A DNA stretch of 64,000 nucleotides from assembly GCA_945861785.1 (NCBI GenBank), contig CAMAWD010000005.1:1-64000 (forward strand). The letters are read 5' to 3'. The position numbers and the translations under genes were made by a program. Below the pieces are notes generated by a model, which worked only from the letters and a program-made list of their open reading frames with translations, searched no databases and was not told the DNA's origin. Source of the DNA: Rhodoferax sp. OV413. Its GTDB lineage: Bacteria > Pseudomonadota > Gammaproteobacteria > Burkholderiales > Burkholderiaceae_C. The first letter of the stretch is position 1. Every line of letters begins with the position of its first letter. Shown here one piece after another: positions 18,819-26,469 of the stretch.

Positions 18819-20024
18819 GTGACTCATCCCATGACCTCGCTCTTGCGCATAACTTTCGGCCTTTTGCTGGCGGCTACGGCCTCCCTGGTGGGGGCCCAGC
18901 AAATCACCATCGTCTCCGTGACGGCCAACGGCTTTGGCAAGACCGAGCCCGAAGCGATGACAAGCGCGGTGATCAATGGCGTGGCCCAAGTCAACGGCGA
19001 GGCTGTTGCGGCTTCGATGCGGGTCAAGTCGACTTCCACATCCAGTGAGGCTGGCTCGACGGGCGAGCGCACCATCGAAAAGGATATCGCCCGCCACACG
19101 CAGGGGGTGGTCAAGTCCTGGCGCAAGATTTCTCTCGAGCCCGCCGCTGGGGGCGGCTTCTCGGCATCGGCGTCGGTCAACGTGGCTGTCCTCAATCGCT
19201 CGCAGCAACTCAGTCGGATGAAGCTGGCGGTGGTGCCCTCCCGCGGCGGCGATCCGAAATTCACCGCGCATCTGGCTGAGGAGGTTGTGCAGCAACTCAC
19301 CAACAGCCGCAAGTTCGCGATCATGGACCGCAAGAACAATGAAGCGATCGCCGATCAGATGCAGCGAATTGCCCGGGGTGGCGGTGCGATCGAGGACCGG
19401 GTTCGCCTTATCTCCGAAGTCGCGCCGGACTATCTGGCCATCGTGACCACGGAGTGGATGGGGAAGGGCTCGGCCCGCCAGGCGCTGGTCGGGCGGCTGG
19501 AGATCGTGGACTACGCCACGCGCCAGGTAAAGTTTTCCGAGAAAAAGAGTTTCCCGTTGAAGCCGGACGATGAGGCTTCGAATGCCCGCCGTGTAGCGAT
19601 GCTGGCCAAGGGTCTGTCTCGCGCTGTGCTCCAGACTGTCTACCCACCCACGGTGGTCGGCTACGAGGACAACGAGATCTCCATCGCTCAGGGCTCCGAC
19701 TTTTTCAGCATGGGTGACAAGCTGGTGGTCAAGCGCATGGGCAATGCTCTACGCGATCCGCACTCGGGTGAGTTCCTAAGCTACGAACATTCAGATATCG
19801 GCCGTGCCGAGGTGACCTACGTCGACGCGCGCATCACCAAGGCCAAGCTCACCGGTCAGGTGCCGATAGACCAAAAACAGGTCTCGAACAGGAAATACCA
19901 AGTCGCCCGCACAGGCGAGTCGAGCGGCGATTTCTTCGCGGACCTGGCAGAGGGCAGTCGCGCCGCCGATGGCAAGAAGGTGGGCGGCAAGCTGTTTGCG
20001 ACTGACAAAGACGACAACGAATGA
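18819..20024 (+). CDS. CsgG-like exported protein
   Basis: 401 residues, GTG start (an in-frame ATG at 18831 is an alternative), signal peptide ending near VGAQQ. Residues about 25-130 form an N-terminal domain with the GFGKTEPEAMTSAVINGVAQ helix seen in flagellar/curli-type accessory proteins. Residues about 135-290 match the CsgG/HfaB core: KLAVVPSR, LAEEVVQQLTNSRKFAIMDR, PDYLAIVTTEWMG, and VDYATRQVKFSEKKSF. CsgG forms the curli secretion pore but is a lipoprotein. This protein has no lipobox Cys, so if it reaches the outer membrane it does so differently. No csgA or csgB partner is present. Confidence 0.65.
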   Translation: MTHPMTSLLRITFGLLLAATASLVGAQQITIVSVTANGFGKTEPEAMTSAVINGVAQVNGEAVAASMRVKSTSTSSEAGSTGERTIEKDIARHTQGVVKSWRKISLEPAAGGGFSASASVNVAVLNRSQQLSRMKLAVVPSRGGDPKFTAHLAEEVVQQLTNSRKFAIMDRKNNEAIADQMQRIARGGGAIEDRVRLISEVAPDYLAIVTTEWMGKGSARQALVGRLEIVDYATRQVKFSEKKSFPLKPDDEASNARRVAMLAKGLSRAVLQTVYPPTVVGYEDNEISIAQGSDFFSMGDKLVVKRMGNALRDPHSGEFLSYEHSDIGRAEVTYVDARITKAKLTGQVPIDQKQVSNRKYQVARTGESSGDFFADLAEGSRAADGKKVGGKLFATDKDDNE

Positions 20025-20050
20025 GCTCATTTTTTGAAGGATGTTTTCAT

Positions 20051-20719
20051 ATGAACGCGAAAAAATTGATTGCCCTGGCGTGCTTGGCCTGCATGGGCCT
20101 AGCCTCCGGTCAAGAAAAGCTACCGACAGCCGCTGATGCGCCGGACGACCGTCCACTGGGCGGATTTCCGGGCTGCACGCTTGCGCCAGCGAAGGACGGT
20201 TGTGAGGAGCGTATCACCTGCAAGGGCGTGGGCAAGCTCTTTGGCAACACGGGAACCGACCTGCAGGACGCCACCGACGAGGCGGAGTCCGAGGCTCAAG
20301 CCGCGTTGACCAAGTTTTATTCCAACAAGGTCAAGGCCGAACAGGCGATCCAGTCAGTGTCATCAAGCTCCAGCCAAAGCAACGCGGCGGGCGGCAACGA
20401 TGTGAAAAACAGCGCCGCGCGCCTGATCACCAAGGTCCGCACCCAAAGCTCTGAGGCCATGCTCACGGGCGTTGCAGTGCTCGGTCGCTCCGTCGACTGG
20501 AACCAGCGCGCCGTCACCATTAAGGTCGGCGTGAGCTGCAAGAGCCAAGCGGCTGCGGCGCGTTCGCAAGCCCGTGCCAATGCGGGCGCAGCGGCGGGCG
20601 TCGCGGGTGGGGGCGCAGTACCGGCGACAGCGGTGCCGGCCGGCCCGGCAGCGCAGACCATCGGACCTATGAACCAGCGCAACTTCATCCAGAAGAATAA
20701 GAACGCCGACGACTTCTGA
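20051..20719 (+). CDS. LPP20-like exported protein
   Basis: 222 residues from ATG 20051, which has GAAGG 10 nt upstream, so the longer frame from 20021 is rejected. Signal peptide MNAKKLIALACLACMGLASG with possible lipobox-like Cys at ALACLAC, though position and context are atypical. The core LQDATDEAESEAQAALTKFY and the later MLTGVAVLGRSVDWNQRAVT fit the LPP20 lipoprotein pattern (helix, long insert, a strand before the predicted activity). Ser/Asn-rich insert in the middle, Ala/Gly-rich tail ending in KNADDF. LPP20 and CsgG-like proteins occur together in flagellar FlgO/FlgP sets, which supports an envelope role. Confidence 0.6.
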   Translation: MNAKKLIALACLACMGLASGQEKLPTAADAPDDRPLGGFPGCTLAPAKDGCEERITCKGVGKLFGNTGTDLQDATDEAESEAQAALTKFYSNKVKAEQAIQSVSSSSSQSNAAGGNDVKNSAARLITKVRTQSSEAMLTGVAVLGRSVDWNQRAVTIKVGVSCKSQAAAARSQARANAGAAAGVAGGGAVPATAVPAGPAAQTIGPMNQRNFIQKNKNADDF

Positions 20720-21252
20720 TGCAGGAGTGCCCGTCCTTCAACAAGTTCCGGGAAGTGCTGAAGTTGCTCGCGGTTTTGGTTTTGTCGGGTGTGACTCCTG
20801 GGGTCTTGGCGTCCGAGTGGTGTGACTTAAAGTATCAGGCGGTAGCGCGTGGGCAGTGGGCCGTCGTGCGCGAATCGGGTGAGCACTTCGTGTTTCGTAC
20901 CCGCCGCCAGCTCCTGGAGCTGCCGGCCCCCCAAGGGGTGGACACTTACATCGATGTAGCGGAGGATGCCGCGCTCGAGTCGCTGACCGCCTACCTTACC
21001 CAGCGATCACCAGTGAACAGCGGGCAGTTGCAGGTTCGCAATGCGGCCCGACCCCAGCGCATCCGGTGCCCGCAAGCGGAGTGGATCGCTTTCATTTTTG
21101 ACCTGGCCAAAGTCAGCTGGGTGAGGTCTGAGGCCACCCCAGTGGCGTCCGTCGTGACGCTCCCTTCGCGAACAACACCCCCTGCTTCGACCCCGGTCAC
21201 GGCGCCTGCGGCCAAGACCAGGCCTTCCTCCGTGAAAACCATTGAAGAGTGA
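20719..21252 (+). CDS. Exported protein of unknown function
   Basis: 177 residues. The ATG overlaps the previous stop (TGATG). Signal or anchor helix LKLLAVLVLSGVTPGVLA is followed by SEWCDLKYQAVARGQWAVVR. Two Cys in the mature part (EWCDLK, RIRCPQ) could pair. The C-terminal 45 residues are a Pro/Thr/Ala-rich tail typical of a flexible linker. No family recognised. Tight spacing on both sides shows it belongs to the operon. Confidence 0.6.
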   Translation: MQECPSFNKFREVLKLLAVLVLSGVTPGVLASEWCDLKYQAVARGQWAVVRESGEHFVFRTRRQLLELPAPQGVDTYIDVAEDAALESLTAYLTQRSPVNSGQLQVRNAARPQRIRCPQAEWIAFIFDLAKVSWVRSEATPVASVVTLPSRTTPPASTPVTAPAAKTRPSSVKTIEE

Positions 21253-21258
21253 TTTGAA

Positions 21259-22599
21259 ATGAAAAAAATTTCCTACCTGACCGCGCTCGCGCTCGCCATG
21301 GCTTGTATCGCGCCTGTGCATGCCCAGGGCTTCTTGCAGAAACTACAAAAGAAGATGGAGTCCTCCAGCCTGACCGGCACCGGTGGCGGTGGCGGTGGCG
21401 GCAGTACGGTACCAGCTTCCGGCAACTCCCAGGTCGTGGGAGGGAAGTTTTGCCAGCAGTTCTTTGGCAAGCCGTTCAAACAAAAAAAATTGGGCGCACA
21501 GCCCGAAGCGATCGTGGGCAAGTACTTCAAGATCTCACCCGAGACAGACAAGATCCTGGCCGACGGCGTCTACGTAGCGCATGTGGGCACCTTCAACTCG
21601 TTGCGACTCCACATCGATGACCTGAAGGACATCGTGGTTCGACAGTTGGTCGATGCCTACCTGGCCAACCCGTCGATTCCGATGATGGCGCAGGTCATTG
21701 CATATGCCGAGGGGGGCGATGGCTTCACGCCGGAGAACGGACCTTCGGAGCAGACCGAGGCGCAAACGCTACTGGCGATGATGATGATGCAATACCCCCA
21801 GTTGACTTTGGACAAAGGTGCTGTGCTCCCGTTGCTCAAGCAGTCGCAAAGTCGCGATTCCGGGCTTGCCCGTACATTCGTGGCGCGTAGTCACTTGTTC
21901 GGCGATTACGCCGCACAAGATATCAACGCGTTCTCTAACTACATCGGTCAGGCGCAAAGCAAGTACCAAGTGAAGTTGGCGGACCGCACGATCTTCCTCG
22001 CCCTGGAGAAGCTCCCCAACTGGCGCTATCGCCAGCAGTACCTGGATCTCATGCGCCAAAGTCAGGAGATGCAGAAGTCATTCCAGAACCAGCAGCAGGC
22101 AGCACGTGGCACCGACCTCAACGGGCGCGCTCTGGCCTTAATGCGCGAAGGCAATCTCGCCGACCTCCTCACCCTGGAGGCGCTGGGCGCAGGCCCCAAG
22201 GCCGCCGAAATCAAGGCCAAGGCCGAGATGCTGCGCAAGGAAGCCAGCGGCGAAGCAAACTTGATCAAGGTTGAAGTGGGTGCGTCCGATGATGCCAAGC
22301 TCGAAATCATGAAGATGGCGGCGGCTGCGCCTGCAATGGACGATGCCTCCAAGGCGAAGTTGGCCGAAGCAAACCGGATCAAGGCCGACAATCTGGGCAA
22401 TTTCTACGGTATCACCTTCGAACTCGCCATGAAGTTCTGGAGCGGCGATGTGGGCGGCGCTGTCGAGACGGGCCAGTACATCAACCAGTACGCGCGCAAT
22501 ACTTGCCAGTTGATCAACCGCCAGGTGGAAGTGGCCAAACAGTCCGGGATTCCCGAGCCGCAGTTAGACAAGACCAAGCTCGGTCAGTCGATGCTGTGA
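21259..22599 (+). CDS. Exported helical protein of unknown function
   Basis: 446 residues with a signal peptide (MKKISYLTALALAMACIAPV, cleavage at VHAQ). A poly-glycine linker (residues 41-48), encoded by alternating GGT/GGC codons, separates the N-terminal helix from the body. The body is mostly alpha-helical, with a long Gln-rich helix near residues 270-295 and an Ala/Lys-rich stretch near 310-380. Three Cys remain (FCQQFF, NTCQLI and the signal). Function unknown, no family recognised. It overlaps the next gene by 4 nt. Confidence 0.6.
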   Translation: MKKISYLTALALAMACIAPVHAQGFLQKLQKKMESSSLTGTGGGGGGGSTVPASGNSQVVGGKFCQQFFGKPFKQKKLGAQPEAIVGKYFKISPETDKILADGVYVAHVGTFNSLRLHIDDLKDIVVRQLVDAYLANPSIPMMAQVIAYAEGGDGFTPENGPSEQTEAQTLLAMMMMQYPQLTLDKGAVLPLLKQSQSRDSGLARTFVARSHLFGDYAAQDINAFSNYIGQAQSKYQVKLADRTIFLALEKLPNWRYRQQYLDLMRQSQEMQKSFQNQQQAARGTDLNGRALALMREGNLADLLTLEALGAGPKAAEIKAKAEMLRKEASGEANLIKVEVGASDDAKLEIMKMAAAAPAMDDASKAKLAEANRIKADNLGNFYGITFELAMKFWSGDVGGAVETGQYINQYARNTCQLINRQVEVAKQSGIPEPQLDKTKLGQSML

Positions 22600-23834
22600 A
22601 TGCTCGTCGTCGTTTCATGCTCGGGGCTTCCAGCCTCGTGACGCTCCCTGCGGCGCTCTGGCCTCTGGCAGGCCAAGCCCAGGCGAAAAAGGTGTTCTGG
22701 GGCGGCTTGGGCTTTTCTGTGCCGGCCACGGAGGTGGCCACCCATTTTCCGATGGTCAGTGGAGCCATCAACCAACTCGGCGGCTTTCCGCAACTGAAGC
22801 AGGCCCTGTTGGAGCAATTGATTACCCACTATTCGGCAGGAGTGGTGAAACCAGTGTTGAACGAAGTGAAGGATGACCCCGGCCTCTTGTTCAACGTCTC
22901 GCTCGATTACGAGCAAATGTTCGCGGTCCCCAGCGAAGACACGCCGGGAAAGGATATCCAGGTGTCCTTCGTGTACGCGAATGCACAGGTCATGTACTTG
23001 CAGCTGCCATACGGCGGGGGCCCCGGGGATTTGCGAATCCTCTACAGCTTCCCGTTCCGGGTGCAGTCGCTCGAAACTCTGACCGCCAAGAACCGACCCG
23101 AGCAGGAAAAGATATTCGCCAGACTCCTGACCAGTGCGTCACCGAACCTGGCCAGCACGTTCGGGAACTACCTGCGTGGCAAAAAATTCCGCGAAAAAGG
23201 CGTTCCCAAGCGCATGAAGGTGCGCACTGCGAGCTTCTCACCCGAGGCCATCAAGTCAAATGCGCAGTTGGGAATCGCACGCAGCGTCGGCGCGGACTTC
23301 TTGGGACGTGCCTTTGGCGTGTCCATGGCCGAAACGGGCGGGCTATCGGTGGTGCCTTATGGAGCTACCGATGCCACTGCCCGCAGCCTGGCGCTCGAGT
23401 TCGACCGGATGCTTGACATCGGCGACCTGATCAAGAAACTGGCCAGCGATGACATGTTGGATATCGGTATCGACCTGAGTTTCCACCGCTCATTTTCAAT
23501 TCTTGACAACTCCAACGCGGCCAACAATGTCTACACGCGGGGCGTGTCGTTCATGGTCAAGGCCACTCACATGATCCACAACCGGGTGGTGTTCGACAAG
23601 AAGATCCAGATGATCGTGAGCAATGCACTTCCCAAGCGCATGCTCGATCGCCTGCCCGACTACGACACCCGCTACATGGTGCAACTGATAATCCTGCTAT
23701 TTGACACGTTCAATACCGCAGTGATGAAAGAGGACGGCACCATGTTGGCCAAAGTGGGCCTCGACCCGGCCAAGGACATGGCCGATGTGAAAGCCCTCAA
23801 GGCGCTTCTGCTCTTAGCGAAGTACGATGCATAA
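22596..23834 (+). CDS. Tat-signal exported protein of unknown function
   Basis: 412 residues from GTG 22596 (GTGA overlap with the preceding stop). The upstream extension of the frame lies inside the previous gene and is rejected. The N-terminus NARRRFMLGASSLVTLPAAL with cleavage at GQAQA is a twin-arginine (Tat) signal, suggesting export in folded state, perhaps with a cofactor. The body is mixed alpha/beta with strands such as VSFVYANAQVMYLQLPYGG and FSILDNSNAANNVYTRGVSF. No known cofactor motif and no family recognised. Confidence 0.6.
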   Translation: MNARRRFMLGASSLVTLPAALWPLAGQAQAKKVFWGGLGFSVPATEVATHFPMVSGAINQLGGFPQLKQALLEQLITHYSAGVVKPVLNEVKDDPGLLFNVSLDYEQMFAVPSEDTPGKDIQVSFVYANAQVMYLQLPYGGGPGDLRILYSFPFRVQSLETLTAKNRPEQEKIFARLLTSASPNLASTFGNYLRGKKFREKGVPKRMKVRTASFSPEAIKSNAQLGIARSVGADFLGRAFGVSMAETGGLSVVPYGATDATARSLALEFDRMLDIGDLIKKLASDDMLDIGIDLSFHRSFSILDNSNAANNVYTRGVSFMVKATHMIHNRVVFDKKIQMIVSNALPKRMLDRLPDYDTRYMVQLIILLFDTFNTAVMKEDGTMLAKVGLDPAKDMADVKALKALLLLAKYDA

Positions 23835-23846
23835 GGAGGTACCGGC

Positions 23847-24107
23847 ATGTTCAAACTCATTGGAATCATCGTGGTCGTGGCAGTGCTCACCATCGGTTTT
23901 CCCGCGTTGCAGCGGTGGTACAGCGGCGATGCGACGCCGCGGGAGACGGTCAAGCAAATCAGTGATAGCGTGGGACAGAAGCTAATCACCGAGGACAAGA
24001 GCAGGGCCAAGCCGACGACCTCGGGCAGAGATGCGGCGCCAGCGGCTGAGCCGAGCAATGAGTCTCATGCCGAGCGCGTGTTGCGCGAACTGAATCAAAA
24101 AAAGTGA
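23847..24107 (+). CDS. Small membrane-anchored protein, last gene of the operon
   Basis: 86 residues with one N-terminal hydrophobic helix (FKLIGIIVVVAVLTIGFPAL) and a hydrophilic tail rich in Ser/Thr/Glu/Ala. Strong ribosome site AAGGAGG 8 nt before ATG 23847. Topology is probably N-in with the tail in the periplasm. No family recognised. It may tether the exported proteins to the inner membrane. Confidence 0.6.
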   Translation: MFKLIGIIVVVAVLTIGFPALQRWYSGDATPRETVKQISDSVGQKLITEDKSRAKPTTSGRDAAPAAEPSNESHAERVLRELNQKK

Positions 24108-24115
24108 TCACGTTT

Positions 24116-24301
24116 GCGGCCCGAACTCAGTCTTCGATGTAGACAGGGACCGGGGTACGGGTGTTGCACCAGGCCGGTGTCGGTGGTGAGTCGGACCAGC
24201 ACGTACTCCGAGACATCGTGCACGCCCGGTGCCGTGACCATCCGGCGCTCGGCCATGAGAGGGATTCGAACCGGAATCGTTTCAATGGGCGAAATGTTCA
24301 C
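24116..24301 (-). pseudogene. Mandelate racemase/muconate lactonizing enzyme, N-terminal stub
   Basis: Minus-strand frame from GTG 24299-24301 gives NISPIETIPVRIPLMAERRM, then VHDVSEYVLVRLTTDTGLV. This is the capping-domain start of enolase-superfamily mandelate racemase/muconate lactonizing enzymes. Homology breaks off after about 46 residues, so the catalytic barrel is absent. It lies directly downstream of a RidA-family gene on the same strand, a remnant of a catabolic operon. Confidence 0.6.
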
Positions 24302-24340
24302 GGGGACTATTTTTCGCCTTGGGGGAGCTGGCAGCCAGCC

Positions 24341-24706
24341 TCAGGGAATCTCGGCCGTGAAGGCGGCCTCGACGCGCATCCCGGATTGCAGCGTCACGCC
24401 GTAGGCGCGCCGCACCACGGGGTGTGTGCCCATGTACTCCCTCCAGACCTGGTTCACTTCGCCGATATCAGCCAGCACGTCCTGCAGGTACAGGCGGGCG
24501 GTGCAGATGGCCCGGCGGTCGACGCCGGCCTGCTGCAACAGGACGTCGAGCTGCCGGAACGCCTCGCGCATTTCGGCGGCAGCGCCACCCGGGACCGGGG
24601 TCTTTTCGCCGTCCGGGATGCCGGTTACGACCGCCTCGAAGATGCGGCCACTGTGGACAACGGCCGAGCTGATGGGAAAGGTGGTGCTGGAATCGATGAA
24701 TTGCAT
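24341..24706 (-). CDS. RidA/YjgF-family protein
   Basis: 121 residues. RidA proteins hydrolyse reactive enamine/imine intermediates. The family pattern: SSAVVHSGRIFEAVVTGIPDG, AAAEMREAFRQLDVLLQQAG, the conserved Arg/Tyr segment TARLYLQDVLADIGEVNQVW, and VRRAYGVTLQSGMRVEAAFTAEIP. Full length. The adjacent racemase stub suggests it once belonged to a larger catabolic unit. Confidence 0.85.
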   Translation of the reverse strand: MQFIDSSTTFPISSAVVHSGRIFEAVVTGIPDGEKTPVPGGAAAEMREAFRQLDVLLQQAGVDRRAICTARLYLQDVLADIGEVNQVWREYMGTHPVVRRAYGVTLQSGMRVEAAFTAEIP

Positions 24707-24878
24707 GGAATCTCCTGGATTGGATGGCTTGGATACCTGCGAATGCTAACGGACGCGCGCCGGCGCTGGCGGCCAATGCGCAGGCATGCCAGGCCATGTC
24801 GCAGCCGGGCGACGCCGGAGGCGAGGATGTCCGACTTTTCAACCCGGTTTCGAAGCGGGTCTAGCTGGGGCAATACTG

Positions 24879-25199
24879 TTATGCGGCTTCCGATTCACGC
24901 TTCACATGTTTGCGCGGCTTTAGCTTGGGCATGGTTACTTTGACCGTTGGACACATGCCAGCAGCAGCAGCCATATCAATCAGGGTGTCGAGCGAAAACA
25001 GGTTTATCTTCCCTCGCATCAGGTCGGATATGCGCGGTTGTGTGACGCCAAACAATTCAGCAGCATCACCCTGGTTCATGCCACGGCCACGGATGACCTC
25101 AGTCAGGCGCATCATCAGTTCAGAGCGTGCACGCATACAAGCGGCCTGTTGTGGGGTGTCCTCGATAGCGTCCCACACGCTAGAAAATCGTTGTGTCAT
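24879..25199 (-). CDS. HigA-like (XRE/helix-turn-helix) antitoxin
   Basis: 106 residues. A helix-turn-helix of the XRE/DUF1870 type is visible: RGMNQGDAAELFGVTQPRIS followed by DLMRGKINLFSLDTLIDMAA. Lys/Arg-rich tail. Its ATG (25197-25199) overlaps the toxin stop by 4 nt, placing it second in a toxin-first operon, as in higBA. It should repress the pair's promoter. Confidence 0.85.
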   Translation of the reverse strand: MTQRFSSVWDAIEDTPQQAACMRARSELMMRLTEVIRGRGMNQGDAAELFGVTQPRISDLMRGKINLFSLDTLIDMAAAAGMCPTVKVTMPKLKPRKHVKRESEAA

Positions 25200-25525
25200 T
25201 TTGAAAGCTCCTTCACCAATTCCTTGAATCGCTTGCGAGCAAGCTCAATGTCCCGCTTGGCTGTTTGCCCGGTTTTCTTTTGAAAGCAGTGCAGCACGTA
25301 AACGGTGGTTTCAAACTTGGCCACGTACACCACCCTGAAAGTCCCGGCCTCGTCCCACACCCGCAACTCAGTCACACCAGCACCGATAGTTGGCATGGGC
25401 TTGGCATCATCAGGGGCCAACCCGTTTTGCACCTTGTCGAGTTGATATCCGGCATCGCGCATTGCGGTTTGCGGAAAGCTCCGCAAGTCGTCCAGCGATG
25501 CGCCCCTGAATTCAACCGTTTTCAT
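25196..25525 (-). CDS. HigB/RelE-like toxin (phage-derived Gp49-like)
   Basis: 109 residues from ATG 25523-25525. The RelE-superfamily (Gp49-like/DUF891) pattern is clear: ASLDDLRSFPQTAMRDAGYQ, VTELRVWDEAGTFRVVYVAK, and VYVLHCFQKKTGQTAKRDIE, ending in a basic helix. Such toxins cleave ribosome-bound mRNA. The frame is fused upstream to integrase sequence, but the toxin's own ATG is preceded by an AT-rich stretch (25526-25560) that may be its promoter. Confidence 0.88.
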   Translation of the reverse strand: MKTVEFRGASLDDLRSFPQTAMRDAGYQLDKVQNGLAPDDAKPMPTIGAGVTELRVWDEAGTFRVVYVAKFETTVYVLHCFQKKTGQTAKRDIELARKRFKELVKELSK

Positions 25526-25559
25526 TGCAAAAGTATATAGAGTTTTGTATTTTTCAGTT

Positions 25560-26002
25560 GCACTGAATTTGATTTTACCGGCCACCATGTGCAGCTTGCC
25601 CGGCTCCATGGCGGCGTCGAACACGATGCTGGCCCGCTCCAGAATGTGCGCTTCAATCTGACCCAGATAGGGCGTGAGCGGGTTTGTGCGGGCCTGGCCT
25701 ACCTTGTCGGCAACGGTCAGCATGCGCCACTGAAAATCGACATTCGCCCACGTCAAAGCGGCCAATTCTTCTCGACGCGCACCGGTCAGAACCAGGGCAC
25801 GCAGGTACACGCTGGTGGTGCGGTTGTCCAGATGCTCTACGCCCTGCCGCCAACCGGGCAACTGGGCGGCTTCAATCTCGTCGGTGCGCTTTGTGTTGCT
25901 CGGCAGGTTTTCGAGAATCGCAGGCGCTTTGAAGGTATCCCCGACGGCGACCCCAGCAACGTCAAGAGCAACGCCTGCCTGTGCCCGCTTGAAAATGGGC
26001 GC
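25560..26002 (-). pseudogene. Tyrosine recombinase (phage-type integrase) fragment
   Basis: The minus strand reads FKRAQAGVALDVAGV, PSNTKRTDEIEAAQLPGW, TTSVYLRALVLTGARREELA, and ALTWANVDFQWRMLTVADK. TGARREEL carries the first catalytic Arg of tyrosine recombinases. The box II HxxR and the nucleophile Tyr are absent, and the N-terminal domain is missing. The frame then runs on into the HigB-like gene. Its upstream end abuts the truncated fasciclin copy. Probably the remains of the integrase that brought in the island next to tRNA-Thr. Confidence 0.7.
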
Positions 26003-26009
26003 AGGCTGG

Positions 26010-26306
26010 GCCGCCCTTCTCCATTATTTCGGCAGTATCACGCTGTCGATGACGTGGATCACGCCATTGCTGGCAACGATATCGGTGGCGCTGACCTTGG
26101 CACCGTCCACCGTGACACCGCCGGCGGTGGCAACTGTGATCTCCGATCCTTGGACAGTCTTGACCTTGCCAGCCTTGACATCTGCCGCCATGACCTTGCC
26201 CGAGACCACATGGTAGGTCAACACCGCAGTCAGCTTGGCTTTGTCCTTCAGCAATGCGTCCAGATCAGCCTTCGGGATCTTGGCAAATGCCGCGTCGGTT
26301 GGCGCG
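26010..26306. repeat. Direct repeat, left copy (fasciclin gene segment)
   Basis: This segment of 297 bp matches 51755-52051 in the same orientation with about six differences by eye. The match begins at GCCGCCCTTCTCCAT and stops sharply after GGTTGGCGCG. The two copies bracket a catabolic island of about 25 kb. Confidence 0.9.
26024..26306 (-). pseudogene. Fasciclin-domain protein, 5'-truncated copy
   Basis: Encodes only the C-terminal part of the fasciclin (FAS1) domain: [40 protein letters not shown], and [15 protein letters not shown] with TAA stop 26024-26026. The signal peptide and first third present in the intact copy (51769-52224) are missing. Upstream of 26306 the sequence is unrelated. 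The end of this fragment joins the integrase scrap. Confidence 0.85.
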
Positions 26307-26414
26307 TGTCCAATCGATTGGGCGCCAACCTTCACCGGCCTTTCGCTGGTGGGGACGGCATTGCGAATCAATGGACAAATTCATCAACCTGTGTGCGTTG
26401 GCATATCAAACAAA

Positions 26415-26431
26415 GTTTCGCAAGCCGGAAC
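26415..26431 (+). promoter_or_regulatory. 17-bp palindrome S1, candidate IclR operator
   Basis: GTTTCGCAAGCCGGAAC, member of a four-site set with consensus GTTYCRCAARSCGRAAC. It lies 38 nt before the chosen start of the iron-ADH-like gene (26470), which would place it near that gene's promoter. Confidence 0.5.
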
Positions 26432-26469
26432 AGGCGACTGTGCCGCCATGCATCGAGCGCGCCGGTTCT

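Larger units (their letters stand above)
13408..26002. mobile_element. Probable genomic island 3' of tRNA-Thr, with decayed integrase
   Basis: The segment begins at the 3' end of tRNA-Thr and holds typical island cargo: a BrnT/BrnA pair, an hsdR scrap, a DUF4143-type ATPase, an AT-rich intergenic zone, a seven-gene exported-protein operon and a HigB/HigA-like pair. Its far end carries a tyrosine-recombinase fragment. No second copy of the tRNA 3' end was seen near 26000, so the right boundary is inferred from the integrase piece. Boundaries are approximate. Confidence 0.45.
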
